Assembly: GCA_025677815.1 (NCBI GenBank)
Contig: JAIXMP010000013.1
Coordinates: forward strand, 372,001-436,000
From: Phascolomyces articulosus
Taxonomy: Eukaryota; Mucoromycota; Mucoromycetes; Mucorales; Lichtheimiaceae
Direction: 5' to 3'
DNA: 64,000 nt
Part shown: piece after piece, positions 13,295 through 23,578 of the stretch
Numbering within the stretch: position 1 is the stretch's first letter
Layout of the letters: each line of letters opens with the position of its first letter
Notes under the pieces: generated by a model
The model's database searches: none
Seen by the model: the letters and a program-made list of their open reading frames with translations, nothing else
What the model was told of the DNA's origin: nothing
Translations under genes and position numbers: made by a program

Positions 13295-13639
13295 TGTTCT
13301 TATTATTTGCAAAATAAAAATAAATAAAAAAAGGTAAAAAGAAGACAAAAGAAAGCAGACAGAAAAAATAGAGAGTTTTAGAATAAAAGAAAGTGAAAGA
13401 AAGAGAATATTATTTGTTGATGCAAGAAGGGAAAAAAGCCATTTTTAGCTATCAGGTACAACAACAACCCAATTTTGGGAAGGATGCAAAAGTCAAAATG
13501 ATGGGGTAGAGAAACAAAATCAAAGGAGAAAGTGAGAATCTAAGTTAAAATAAGGACACTAGTATGCAGAGAATAAATTTACAAATTAATTGATATGTGG
13601 ATGAATATGTGCGTGTGTTATGTGTATTTATGCGTATCT
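13295..13639. other. Intergenic between LIM gene and YAR1-like gene
   Basis: About 345 bases, A/G-rich next to the LIM start, compatible with a promoter and 5' leader. I see no other feature. Confidence 0.5.
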
Positions 13640-14330
13640 TTATGAAGATCCTTCATATCCATTCTCAACAAATTGGCTTTCTTCATCGACAGGTTCATCA
13701 GGCTCTTCATCAATCATAGTCAACAAGAAAAATTCTGCAACCTTTTCATGACCACGTTGTTGCGCTTCATAAATTGGTGTTTTACCTGCTTCGTTCTTGA
13801 TCTGTTAAGAACAATAAAGATTCATCCCTCTTTTAGTTTCATTATAAAAGACATTTATCTCTCCTTCATTTTTTGTTCTAATAAAAAACAAAATTAAATA
13901 TATACCTTGCAGTCGGCACCATTCTTTACCAAAAATTCAACAACAGGCAAATGACCATTCAACGCAGCCCAGTGAAGTGGTGTATTTCCTTGTTCATTCT
14001 TGGTATCAACCAATGCCTTGATTTCTTCTGGCTTCCATTCCTTAAGTTGTTGAATTATCCATTCGACTATGTCTATTTAGAGATAATGAAAATAAAGTGT
14101 GTCAGACAACTTTAACGATCAAAGGTTTGGATCCGCTGTCAACAGTAATAATAATAAAAAGATCATTTACCGACGTGGTTATTAGCACTAGCCATGTGAA
14201 GTGCAGTGTTACCGGAATCATTTTTTTGGATATAATATTCTGCAGACGGTTTGGTGGATTGAAGATCTTCCAATTCGCCAGCGCGAGCACAATAAATCAC
14301 GTCGTCAAGGATTTCTTGATTGTTGGCCAT
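13640..14330 (-). CDS. YAR1: Ankyrin-repeat protein, YAR1 (Rps3 chaperone) homologue
   Basis: Three exons encode about 162 residues, starting [20 protein letters not shown] at 14330. Exon 1 ends at 14171 and the stop is at 13640. Two or three ankyrin repeats are visible: [34 protein letters not shown] and [21 protein letters not shown]. The tail is acidic ([11 protein letters not shown]). The order of N-terminal ARAG segment, ALHMA repeat, ALHWA repeat, EA repeat and acidic tail matches yeast Yar1 closely, although this protein is somewhat shorter than yeast Yar1 (200). Yar1 binds newly made ribosomal protein Rps3, keeps it soluble and travels with it to the nucleus for 40S assembly. A generic small ankyrin protein remains possible. 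Confidence 0.78.
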
Positions 14331-15969
14331 TGTCAAACAGTTAAAAAAAAATATGAAAGAGTTTTCACTTTTTTCTGGCTGTGTTCCAAAAAAAACATGG
14401 TGCAAAGCATTAGTGGCGTACAATGGATAGAATTTATCAGAGTACTACTCAAGATTAATACATGTTTGCCATCCTAAATACATGCAGCAAATAAGACTAT
14501 CTTTTGATCCTTAGCGACGAATCACTTATCAAAATATTTCTTTATACTTTTTATTAATCAACATTGAAGTTATATATAATTACTAATGTTATAACAATGG
14601 ATCTATTGTAAACGGTTTTTTGAAGATAATACGTTACTGTGATAGAGCATGATATATCTTTTTTTTTTGTATATTGTTATTTTTTCCACTAGATAGTTGA
14701 CTTTTGTAGTAATGTTATTGAAATGTCCACATTTAGAACCTGCTCGGAGCCATGATCAGCAAGATGATTTTCCATTTATTTATAATAATTAGTCATATGA
14801 AAAAAAAGTTGCTTGCTTAAAATCCGAGTGTCAATATCTCTGGAAGTAGTATAACTGAAAGTTTGAGTGTATACTTATTTATATACATTTGATTGAAGGT
14901 TAAATAATTTTATTCTGTTTATAAATATAGTTTCTTCCTTCTTCTTTTTTGGGGTAGAAGAATAAATAAAAAGTGTGAAAAAAGATAGAGAACAAAGCTA
15001 AAAAGTACCAATAAGAAAAAAGTTGAGTAACAATGGAAATAATATCATTATCAATTAGACATTTCCTTTGTTCAGTGCTGAGGATTTTAAAAATTGACAT
15101 AATGCCTACGAGTGAAGTATGATTTCCATTGTTAACTGAATCTAATTGAATAACTATTGTTTCGCTGAACACACCTTACTACACACATTATTTATATTAG
15201 GCAGTTTACTCATTGTCTAAAGTGATTACTATTTTAATATATAAGAGTAGGCTGTGGCTGGATGATTGGTTGCTTTTCAATGTTGATGCTTTATAAATTA
15301 ATTTATTACGCATTTAACTTCGGCATTAAAAATGATTATACAGGCAGAAACACAATATCTCAGTTTATTTACTTATATCAATATAAGAAGAATAATCGGC
15401 AACGGACACGTCCCAGCAGACGTTTCTAATAAAGAAGACGGCTGTAAGATGACTATAATGCTAATTCAATTAATCCTACAAAAGTCAAGAGTGTTGGTTA
15501 ATGTATCTATGATAATTATGTTAGCTCTTTTGTTTTTGTTTCCTTTTTTTTTCTACATTTTTTAAGAGTGTGTCAGGGTGGACAAAATTTTTGGGAAACG
15601 TTTTTGTTAGAAATGCTTTTTTTCCCACCAGAAACGTTTTTTTTTTTTTTTTGACGAACCGAACATGCTCTAATTGTTGCTTCTCAGAAGCACGCATAAG
15701 GAAAATGATGGTCAATATACCCAATTTATTATATAAACAATATTGTAAATTATTAATCTGTTTACAAGTGTGCTTTCTAACTATATGGTACCAATAGTAT
15801 ACCACAGCTTATAAAGTAATAGAAATTATGCTGTTGAAGTGTACGAGTGCAAAATAAAAATATCTACCCAAGAAGCTCTGTAAAAATGTTAGAAGTAAGT
15901 TATGTGCTTGAGATGATTTTTGCTTTTTTCTATCTTCTTTTTTTATAGCCATCTATCTAACCTTTTTTT
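14331..15969. other. Gene-poor region upstream of the YAR1-like gene
   Basis: AT-rich DNA with homopolymer T runs and no supportable gene. A CAGGGTGGACAAAATTTTTG string near 15571 resembles the start of a Tc1/mariner inverted repeat, but I could not find a matching partner end. Confidence 0.45.
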
Positions 15970-16125
15970 TTATAGGATTCCTGATGATATCGAATCCTCT
16001 TGTTGGAATTTAATAGTGGTGATAATATGAGTATATTTCGACATTGGAGCGCTTCTTTTTCTTGATTTTGGTTCTTGTGAAAAATGATTAGATTTTTCCT
16101 TTTCTTTTTTTGTTCTTGATTTCAT
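15970..16125 (-). CDS. Short open frame overlapping the 3' end of the orphan gene
   Basis: A 51-residue frame starts MKSRTKKEKEK and ends ISSGIL. It is basic, with the segment SQEPKSRKRSAP. Its ATG overlaps the TAA that ends the upstream spliced frame, and the frame is also open back to the last acceptor site. It may be an extra or alternative terminal coding segment of the orphan gene at 16125-17191, or only 3' UTR. No homology recognised. Confidence 0.25.
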   Translation of the reverse strand: MKSRTKKEKEKSNHFSQEPKSRKRSAPMSKYTHIITTIKFQQEDSISSGIL

Positions 16126-17191
16126 TACGACCAATTTCTAATATGTACGTGTGATAGGCTATATCGTTAATGTCTCTATGTTAAAGTTATTTTCAGGTAC
16201 ATGGTTGTATAGAAATGAATTTATAACTTACTGAGTAGTTGCCATAAGATTTGCAGCATTATATATATAGTACGTAATAGCCATAAGGTGATTTATGTAT
16301 GTATAACTCTTTTTTTTTTTGTTTTGGATATGATGAACGTTCTTCCAGATATTCTAATAGATAAATTAAATAAGCATATATAAAATATATTGATCTTCTC
16401 GGTCACATTTACCATAAAAGCAACAGTATAAAGAAATTCATTTAAAACTTACATGATTGAAGCATTTTGTTTGAGTATTCGTATAAAAGATACCGCTCGC
16501 ATTTGTTTTTGTTGTTGTTTTTGTTTTTACGTGCGTATTATTTGTTCTCTCCGTGTTCTATTATATACACAATAGTAATGTGAAAATGAAGGACACATTA
16601 GTATTTATACATCCATCAATATATATAATTGGTATAAAGTAATATAATATCTATAATTTAAACTTACTGGACCGAAGAGTGGATAGATGATTTTTTGTCG
16701 AATCATTTTTGTTTTGAAATGTATATGTTCATCCATATTCTAATATGCAAATATAAATAGAAATGTTTGTTATTAGCATATCATCTAACACCTCTGCACA
16801 TATAATTATATCTATATATTGTCTACTTACTGTTGTTTTGGATGATCTTTTTGTATGTATAAAATAAAGCGTTTTGTTATTTTTGTTACGTATTTTTGTT
16901 TTTTTCGTGATTTTTTTTTCTTTTTGCTTCATTATTCCTAATATTATGTGTAAGTAATTTATAAATAAATATAGATTAATATCGTGTTTGTATGTATATT
17001 GTTAATAAAGAAAAATATAGTATTGTAGATATAAACTTACTGGATCGAACAATCTTGTACTTGTACATATTAAATAGACTTGGTGTTGTTGAAGAAATAA
17101 TAATGGATTTGATCTGGCCATCATGATAATAATATATCTTGATTTTTTCTGTCATCTCCAATATCGAAGTATACCATATCATTGTCACCAT
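16125..17191 (-). CDS. Six-exon orphan gene of small exons (predicted)
   Basis: No homology recognised. Six minus-strand exons can be joined: 17191-17041, 16937-16831, 16739-16668, 16557-16453, 16353-16232 and 16137-16125. All five introns have a GTAAGT donor and a TAG acceptor. Exon lengths (151, 107, 72, 105, 122, 13) total 570 bases, and the frame stays open across every junction, giving about 189 residues rich in Lys, Asn, Thr, Ile and Tyr. For A-rich DNA full of TAA, this phase agreement is unlikely by chance. No signal peptide, membrane span or known motif is seen. The true start could be upstream or at the internal ATG at 17155. At the 3' end the stop TAA overlaps the ATG of another open frame (16125-15970, 51 codons), so a different last exon may extend the protein. 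A spliced non-coding RNA is the main alternative. Confidence 0.45.
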
Positions 17192-17259
17192 AGAATGGAA
17201 TAAAGCTTTTCCAATTTTTTTGTGGGATGGGGAGAAACAGTGATAATTACAATAATATA

Positions 17260-17860
17260 ATACTTTTTTTTTTTTTGCTCTCTCACAGCCAATGATAAAA
17301 ATAATTTACCTTTAAGCCTCAATGATTTTGGTCGTATATGATCTACCTTGAGTGCTTTTCAAAAAAGAGTGGCATACAGAAGATTTCTGGTATCAAGAAT
17401 GATCAATTCACGAAATATTATATTTCTCTTGATATGCGGTAGATGTGTTCCAATACGTTGAGCAACTGCATCATTAGTATCATCATTAAGATTCAAAGTA
17501 GGTCAGACAATGAAAGATAAGGGAGATTCCAATAAAGTAAAAGTGGCACCATTTTTTTTTTTTTTGAAATAGATCAACACGTTGTTTTGGATTTTTGATC
17601 GCAGTGTAGCAAAAATCAGGATGGATAGCTCCCGAATGGAGTGCTTGTACTAACAATAATCAGGTAATTTGTGAATAACGACAACAAAAATATACATCCC
17701 AATATGGAGAATATTAATGCGGTAACCAACGGAAGGTTTAAACTGACGTTGCGTGGCAATTTGACAATACAGCCATGGCAAAATTAGTTTTTCCACTCAA
17801 CTACTCCTGCCATAACTCAGGTACGTTTGTTATGGTGACAAATACCTGCTGCTATGACTG
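17260..17860 (-). pseudogene. Probable decayed coding region, family unknown
   Basis: Minus-strand translation gives protein-like patches broken by stops and at least one frame change at an A-run near 17550-17563. Patches include SGKTNFAMAVLSNC (near 17790), ALHSGAIHPDFCYTAIKNPK, NDAVAQRIGTHLPHIKRNII and KALKVDHIRPKSLRLKG. Codon texture differs from the surrounding low-complexity DNA. I cannot name the family. The GKT in the first patch recalls a nucleotide-binding loop, but there is no second motif to confirm it. It lies just upstream of the orphan gene and could be its lost 5' part or an unrelated relic. Confidence 0.3.
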
Positions 17861-18835
17861 AGCTTTCTATTATAATACAATATTTGTAATTTAGTAAATC
17901 ATATAGAGTTTTTATTAACGTTAATATGTGGTATATGAGGTAAAGAATAAATATTTATTAACTATTAATGTTTTTTTATTCGTCATATCATCTAGATATA
18001 TGTTATCATAATATGATGAAACAATCACATTTTATTAATACAAGAGATCGAATAAAATCACTGCATGAAGTTGGGAACCAATTGTAAAATTATGATGGTT
18101 TCAGTTTTGTTATTTGCATATTTACACATAAACAAACTTATAGACTTGTTAATCCTATATGAATTACGAGATAGTCTGACACTGTTGTTAATATTATTTT
18201 CTAATGAAGTTTTTTGTAAGTTACTAACTTATTACATAAACCAGGCATATCAACCAAAGAAAATATTTGAATGGAAAAGGAAAGGATTTGGTCCCATCAT
18301 CATCATCATTCATTATCGTTATTAATAATATGCTAACATAGCAGTTTATTCTCGATAACAATCGTTGTAGTGAAGTCTCGTAGTAACAATGAGATAAGCA
18401 TCCATAATAAGAAAAAAAAATCTGCGTAAACAACTCATTCAAGAGCTTCAACAACAATACTGCGCAACAAATTTCGGCTCACTCAATGATAGTGGTAAAA
18501 GAAAGATGGATTGCACCGCAGCAATAATTAATTAATAAGCCATAAAAGAATTCATATAAATATCCCAACCATTTCATTTTTCAAAACATAGATACGTATA
18601 CCCTTTACTTCATATTTAAAATTTTTTCAATTCAAGGTATGCTTTTACTTTTATCCAATACTTGATAACATGTGGGATTGAGAAAGAGTTTGTGTGTATA
18701 ATTAAAATATTCATAACGCAGTTCGGAGAAAAAAGTTTATTCTAACTGGAAACTCTAAAAAAACAGACTTTTTTTTCTTGTTTCGTACCTTGTGTTTTTT
18801 TACTCCATTCAAATTCGATCCCATTCAAAAAAAAA
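17861..18835. other. Upstream region of HEL2
   Basis: AT-rich DNA with no gene that I can support. The last 250 bases become T/C-rich, as expected for the promoter and 5' leader of the plus-strand HEL2 gene. Confidence 0.5.
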
Positions 18836-21715
18836 ATGAACGCAGAGAAAAAGGATAACAACAATAGCAGCCAAAAAGACGGTAATAAACAAAAGAATAA
18901 TACCCGTTCTAATAAGCAACAATATCATCGTCGTAAACCTCAACAACAACAAGACGATGGTCAATCTTCTGGTACTTCCTCTGCTGCTACCAAAAAGACA
19001 AATAACAACAACAACAGGCGTAAAAGACCTGAAAACAAGTCGAATGACAACAAAGAACTAAAATCAGTAGAAGAACCTTCGAAAGAAGAAAAAGAGAAAA
19101 AGGAATCAAGTGATAATGAAGGTAGTGATAACGACGACGCGTCCTCTGAAGCCAGTGGTGATCTTTGCTTCATTTGTACTGAACCTATTGTCACTTATGC
19201 TGTTGGTAATTGTGATCATCGCACCTGTCACTTGTGTGCACTTCGACTACGAGCATTATACAAAACAAAGAACTGTGCTCTATGTAAGGTAAAAAGAAAA
19301 AAACAATACCTTTTTTGAGGACACCCGTATTTCACAACCTTGAGATTGACGTTAAGGAGTGGGTAAAAGCTTTGAGTTTTATATACTTAAAAAAAATTAC
19401 TTGATTCATATCAAATTTTTAGTCAGAACAAGCAACTGTTATCCTTACAAAAGATCCCGAGAAACCATTTGCCAGTTATGCCGATAAGGATGCACCCTTT
19501 GTCGATAAAAAGTTGGGACTTCGTTTCGAGGATAAACAAATCCAACAAGATACCAAACTCTTGTTACAATACAACTGTCCTGATCCAGATTGTGATGTTG
19601 CCTGTGATGGTGGTTTTGGTGAACTGAAGCGACATGTCAAGAAGGCACATAATCGATTCCTGTGCGATCTTTGTACTCGACATAAAAAGATCTTTGCTCA
19701 TGAACATACATTATATACGCATACGCAATATCATAAGCATTGCAAATCTGGAGACAAGTCCTTTAACCCAAATGATGATACTGGTTTTAAGGGCCATCCT
19801 GAATGTCACTTTTGTCGAGTTAACTTTTATGGCGATGATGAATTATTTGAACATTGTCGTGATAAGCATGAACAATGTCATATTTGTGTTAGCCGTGGTA
19901 TTCGACATGAATATTTTGCAGATTATAATAGTATGGTAAGGCAAATAAAGGAATTGCGAGAGAAAACGGCAATAGGAAATATGAGGATAGGATGCTAATT
20001 TTTTTAATTTTTTTTATCTATAGGAAAAGCATTTCAAAAAAGACCATTTCCTATGTGAATATCGAGAATGTTTGGATAAAAAGTTTATCGTTTTTGGTTC
20101 GGATATTGATTTAAAGGGTCATGAGGTAAAAAAATAAATAAAACATAATTCTTAAACCTTGAAGGATTGCACGACTAAATAAGGAAAGGGCATAAATATC
20201 TTTTAGATGGAAGAACATGGTGCATCCATTCAACATCTTCCACGTTCAAGACAAGCTGAAGCACGCCGACTTGACGTTGGTTTTGATTATGGTAGTTCAA
20301 GAAATCAGGAACGAAGCAGCAGAAATAGAACACGTGGAAATGATGATTCGCAAGCAGCTGCAACATCATTGTCATCATCAAATGCAACAGCTGCAGCATC
20401 TTCCTCTTCATCCGCCCGTAGTACTGGTTTGACGGATTCTGATTTCCCTGGTATCAATGGTCAACCTGTTCAGCAACAACGATCCAACAGTAGTACTACT
20501 TCCAACAGTAGTAGTAAACGACAACAAAAGTCGTCGACATTTAGAAAACCTGCTGGTTTTGGTGCGCTCTCTGATAATTGGCCAACCTTGGGCCAAAGCT
20601 CTTCGAATACCAGTCCCGCGGCCGGTGCTTCTACCTCTTCTTCTAATCAACAACAACAACAACGTAGTAAAACATCACCTTCTTCATCATCTTCCACCAA
20701 TGCTGCTGAAACAGCAGCTCCAGAAGTTGTTTCACGCCATGCAGCATTTATGGAACGTGTCTTTGATATGCTCAAAAGTCATGATAAATTGGGTCGATTC
20801 CGTGCATTGACCACAGCTTACCGTAACTCGAATATTGATGTGGAAACATACGTCAATGAAATTGTTGATTTATGTGATGCCAATACAGAAACAGCAGGCA
20901 AGATTTTCAAGGGTGTAGAGGATCTGATGGATAATCAAGAAAAGAAATGGGAGATTGTACGTTCTTGGCGCGATAAGCAAACTTCGGTATGTGTTTTTTT
21001 TCGAGATGACTGGGAAAATGAACAGGATTTTAGATTGCGTGATCAGTTTATATCTATCAGGAATGGAAAAGAAGGTGTCAATAATATTAATAAAATGAAA
21101 TACTTTATAAATATATAGATGCAAAACTTCCCAGTGTTAGAATCTTCATCACCAGTACCCGCAGGACATGGTACATCATCTCGTGTACTCGTTATCAAAT
21201 CCCGTAATACCCGAGCGGGTGGCACTCGATCTACGGGCAAATCCAAGTCAGGCGTATGGGACCGTGTAGCATCAGCCGCAAGTGGCGCATACAGTGGCGT
21301 ATCACCCCGATCCTCTCCACATACATCTCGACCTAGTTCACCAGCCCCAATTTCATTCCCCACACCCAACCTCAATGGTCCACGTACTGCATGGGCAGGA
21401 AGTGGGCGTACTTCGGGTGGTAGCGCTTCTGCTAAAGAGAATAAGAAAAAGGATGATTTCCCATCCTTAGGAAAATCATCAGGGGGTAGTGGCAGTGGTG
21501 GTCCACAACAACATTTCCCATCTTTACCTACTGCTCCTAAGCGACAACATCTTGTCAGTTTACGTCGTAATGGATCCAATACACAATTGAATAATGCATG
21601 GGGTGGTGAACGCTCTTTTGAACCTGAACCACCTGCTGATGTACCAGATGATCAACCCGGAAAGAAAAAGAAGGGAAAAAAGAACAAGCAAGTCTTGTTA
21701 CGAGTTGGATTGTAA
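18836..21715 (+). CDS. HEL2: E3 ubiquitin ligase HEL2/ZNF598 (ribosome collision sensor)
   Basis: Five exons (18836-19288, 19423-19935, 20024-20125, 20207-20986, 21119-21715) total 2,445 bases, or 814 residues. The N-terminus is K/N/Q-rich and acidic. A RING finger follows at residues 111-151 (CFIC...CDHRTCHLC...CALC). An array of C2H2-type zinc fingers follows (CPDPDCDVAC, FLCDLC...H, CHFC...HC..KH, CHIC). This RING plus zinc-finger layout is diagnostic of yeast Hel2 and animal ZNF598. These ligases bind collided ribosomes and ubiquitinate 40S proteins such as uS10/eS10/uS3, starting ribosome-associated quality control. The C-terminal half is low-complexity with repeated DFPxL-type motifs (DFPGINGQ, NFPVLESS, DFPSLGKS, HFPSLPTA). 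It ends in a lysine-rich tail. A cytosolic role is expected. It converges with the F-box gene downstream. Confidence 0.93.
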
Positions 21716-22068
21716 AAAAAAGACATTATTTCATACTATTTTTTTATATACATACACATATATACACTTGCCATCACTATTACAACGAAAAAAACACATA
21801 ATTTTTATTTTATATATACAAAGATACATATTATACACCCCATACACTTACATATACAAAGTTTTTAAAACTCTATATATTTACATAGTTGTTCCCTCCT
21901 TTTTTTGTTCAAATCCATTAATAACATTCTTTTTTTTCATTTGTGCATTGTAATAGTTTTCCAAAAAAAAAAATCAAAAAAAGATTGATGTAATACAATA
22001 AAAAAAAGAATAACAATAAAATCGAAAAAAAGAGCAAGAAGAAAGAAAAGAATGATGTATGTATTTGT
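21716..22068. other. Convergent 3' region between HEL2 and F-box gene
   Basis: About 350 bases of T-rich then A-rich DNA between two convergent stop codons. It is expected to hold both polyadenylation regions. No gene is seen. Confidence 0.55.
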
Positions 22069-23229
22069 TTATAGTAAAGCAACAGTTGAATCATTAAAAT
22101 GTATAGATTCCCAACCACGTTCGGCTCTAGCTTTTGTCCAGGATGCAATAAACATAGGTTTAAATAAAGAATTAATACCACACCCTGTAATATCGATCCA
22201 TTTTAATTTTGGAAGTTGCTTGATAAGTTGACCAATGCCTTGTTCTGTCGTTCTACTAAGGAAGGCGACGGAAACATAGACCAAATCAGGACATTTTTGA
22301 GCAATCACCGCCAACGCATCATTGGTGACTTGCCAACATCGAACAAGGTATAACAATTGAAGGTTTGGACATGCTTGAGCAATAGCAGCAATACTTGCAT
22401 CCGTCACATGGTACAATGAATTGAGCCGTAAGTGGGTTAACCCAGGCCAACATTCTATTGCACTAATCAGAGCATCATCCGTGATTTTTAAGCAAAATGA
22501 GAGATCCACGTGCCGTAAATGCGGATTGACCTTGGTTGCCAGGTGAGATAATCCTGTAGGTGTAATACCACGGACAAGGGGCACCCATATCCCCTTGAGA
22601 TATTGTGTCGATGTAATTGTATTACTGCAATATTCCAGTACTTGATCCCCTAATCGTTCACAACCACCAATATCTAAATAAGCCATCGAATTATTACATT
22701 GATTCAATACAATATCCATATCCTTGGGGGTCACTGACAATAACCATTCTGCTTCCTTTTGTGTAGTGTCCAATTCAGAGTAATTGTCATTCATATGTTC
22801 CAATCCAGTCAGATCATAATTAATAGGTGCGATACGTGAATAACCGGAAGGTGCCCCATGTTGTTTTGAAACCACATCACTGTAACGTGAAGAAGGTGCT
22901 AATTTAGGTGAAGGACGAAGAACAAGTGATTGAACATATTGACCCATGGTAAAATCAGGGTTGGCCATGGTTCGCACAAGACAATCCCAATGGTAAGGTG
23001 TCACAATGTAAAGATGGTGGTAGAGTCGTGGATTGGCTTCAGCATGCCATTGTTTTGATACAAGAGCAAGTTGGGGTAAATTGGATCGAGGTGTATGATC
23101 GAGAATGGACGATATTAATTCCGGAGGTAATGGAGGTACTGTTTTATTACAACTACTACCACTACTGTTGCTGTTATTGTTGACAATAGTGTGAATGGGT
23201 TCTTTTTCTTGAATCCAATAAATATTCAT
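22069..23229 (-). CDS. F-box/leucine-rich-repeat protein (SCF substrate adaptor)
   Basis: A single uninterrupted frame of 386 residues. An F-box is seen at about residues 32-75 (LPPELISSILDHTPRSNL, LALVSKQWHAEANPRLYHHL). The remainder holds AMN1/Fbxl-type leucine-rich repeats with the typical C..L..L.......D..L pattern, for example LRHVDLSFCLKITDDALISA, LTHLRLNSLYHVTDASIAAI and LQLLYLVRCWQVTNDALAVI. Such proteins bind Skp1 through the F-box and recruit substrates to an SCF cullin ubiquitin ligase through the LRR arc. The target cannot be told. The start at 23229 leaves a 350-base divergent promoter shared with the lipase gene at 23579. Confidence 0.9.
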   Translation of the reverse strand: MNIYWIQEKEPIHTIVNNNSNSSGSSCNKTVPPLPPELISSILDHTPRSNLPQLALVSKQWHAEANPRLYHHLYIVTPYHWDCLVRTMANPDFTMGQYVQSLVLRPSPKLAPSSRYSDVVSKQHGAPSGYSRIAPINYDLTGLEHMNDNYSELDTTQKEAEWLLSVTPKDMDIVLNQCNNSMAYLDIGGCERLGDQVLEYCSNTITSTQYLKGIWVPLVRGITPTGLSHLATKVNPHLRHVDLSFCLKITDDALISAIECWPGLTHLRLNSLYHVTDASIAAIAQACPNLQLLYLVRCWQVTNDALAVIAQKCPDLVYVSVAFLSRTTEQGIGQLIKQLPKLKWIDITGCGINSLFKPMFIASWTKARAERGWESIHFNDSTVALL

Positions 23230-23578
23230 ACGGAATAGAAGCGTAGTTGTGGTGGTGGTAGTAGTGCTGTTGTTATTACGGAAAGAAAAAAAAAATAAAA
23301 GAAGCAGTAAGAAAGGTGAAATTAAAAAAAGCTATAATCCAACCGAAGTTTTTGTTATGCGAAAAATATACCTGCTTTTGAGAGAGAGTTTGCAAGATGA
23401 TCGACCTTCAGTGTACAAACAGATTTCAGCCATGCAAAAAAAACCCACTTCAAGGTCCGTCCATCTATGGGTCCATTGTTGGATTTTATATAAAAAGGTT
23501 GCCAAATAATGCCTTTCTCCTTCATCCGTCTCCTTTTTCCTTTTTCTCTTTCTCTTTCTTTTTTTTTACGCAATTAAT
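23230..23578. promoter_or_regulatory. Divergent promoter between F-box gene and lipase gene
   Basis: Two start codons face away from each other across 349 bases. The sequence holds purine-rich tracts next to the F-box start and a CT-rich tract (CTTTTTCTCTTTCTC type) just before the lipase ATG. No specific factor site was recognised. Confidence 0.45.

Noticed and set aside
15571..15660. CAGGGTGGACAAAATTTTTG resembling a Tc1/mariner terminal repeat
   Set aside because: I could not find an inverted partner with TA flanks within 2 kb, so it may be chance or a solo fragment.
16976..17191. In the frame next to the orphan exon 1, the text FYGDNDMVYFD recalls the GDN motif of viral polymerases
   Set aside because: No other polymerase motif lies nearby, the frame has several stops, and the overlapping frame fits the spliced gene better. 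There is no basis to call an endogenous viral sequence.
20175..20810. Other-frame open stretches inside HEL2 (Leu- and His-rich)
   Set aside because: They are shadows of Gln/Ser repeat codons in the real frame.
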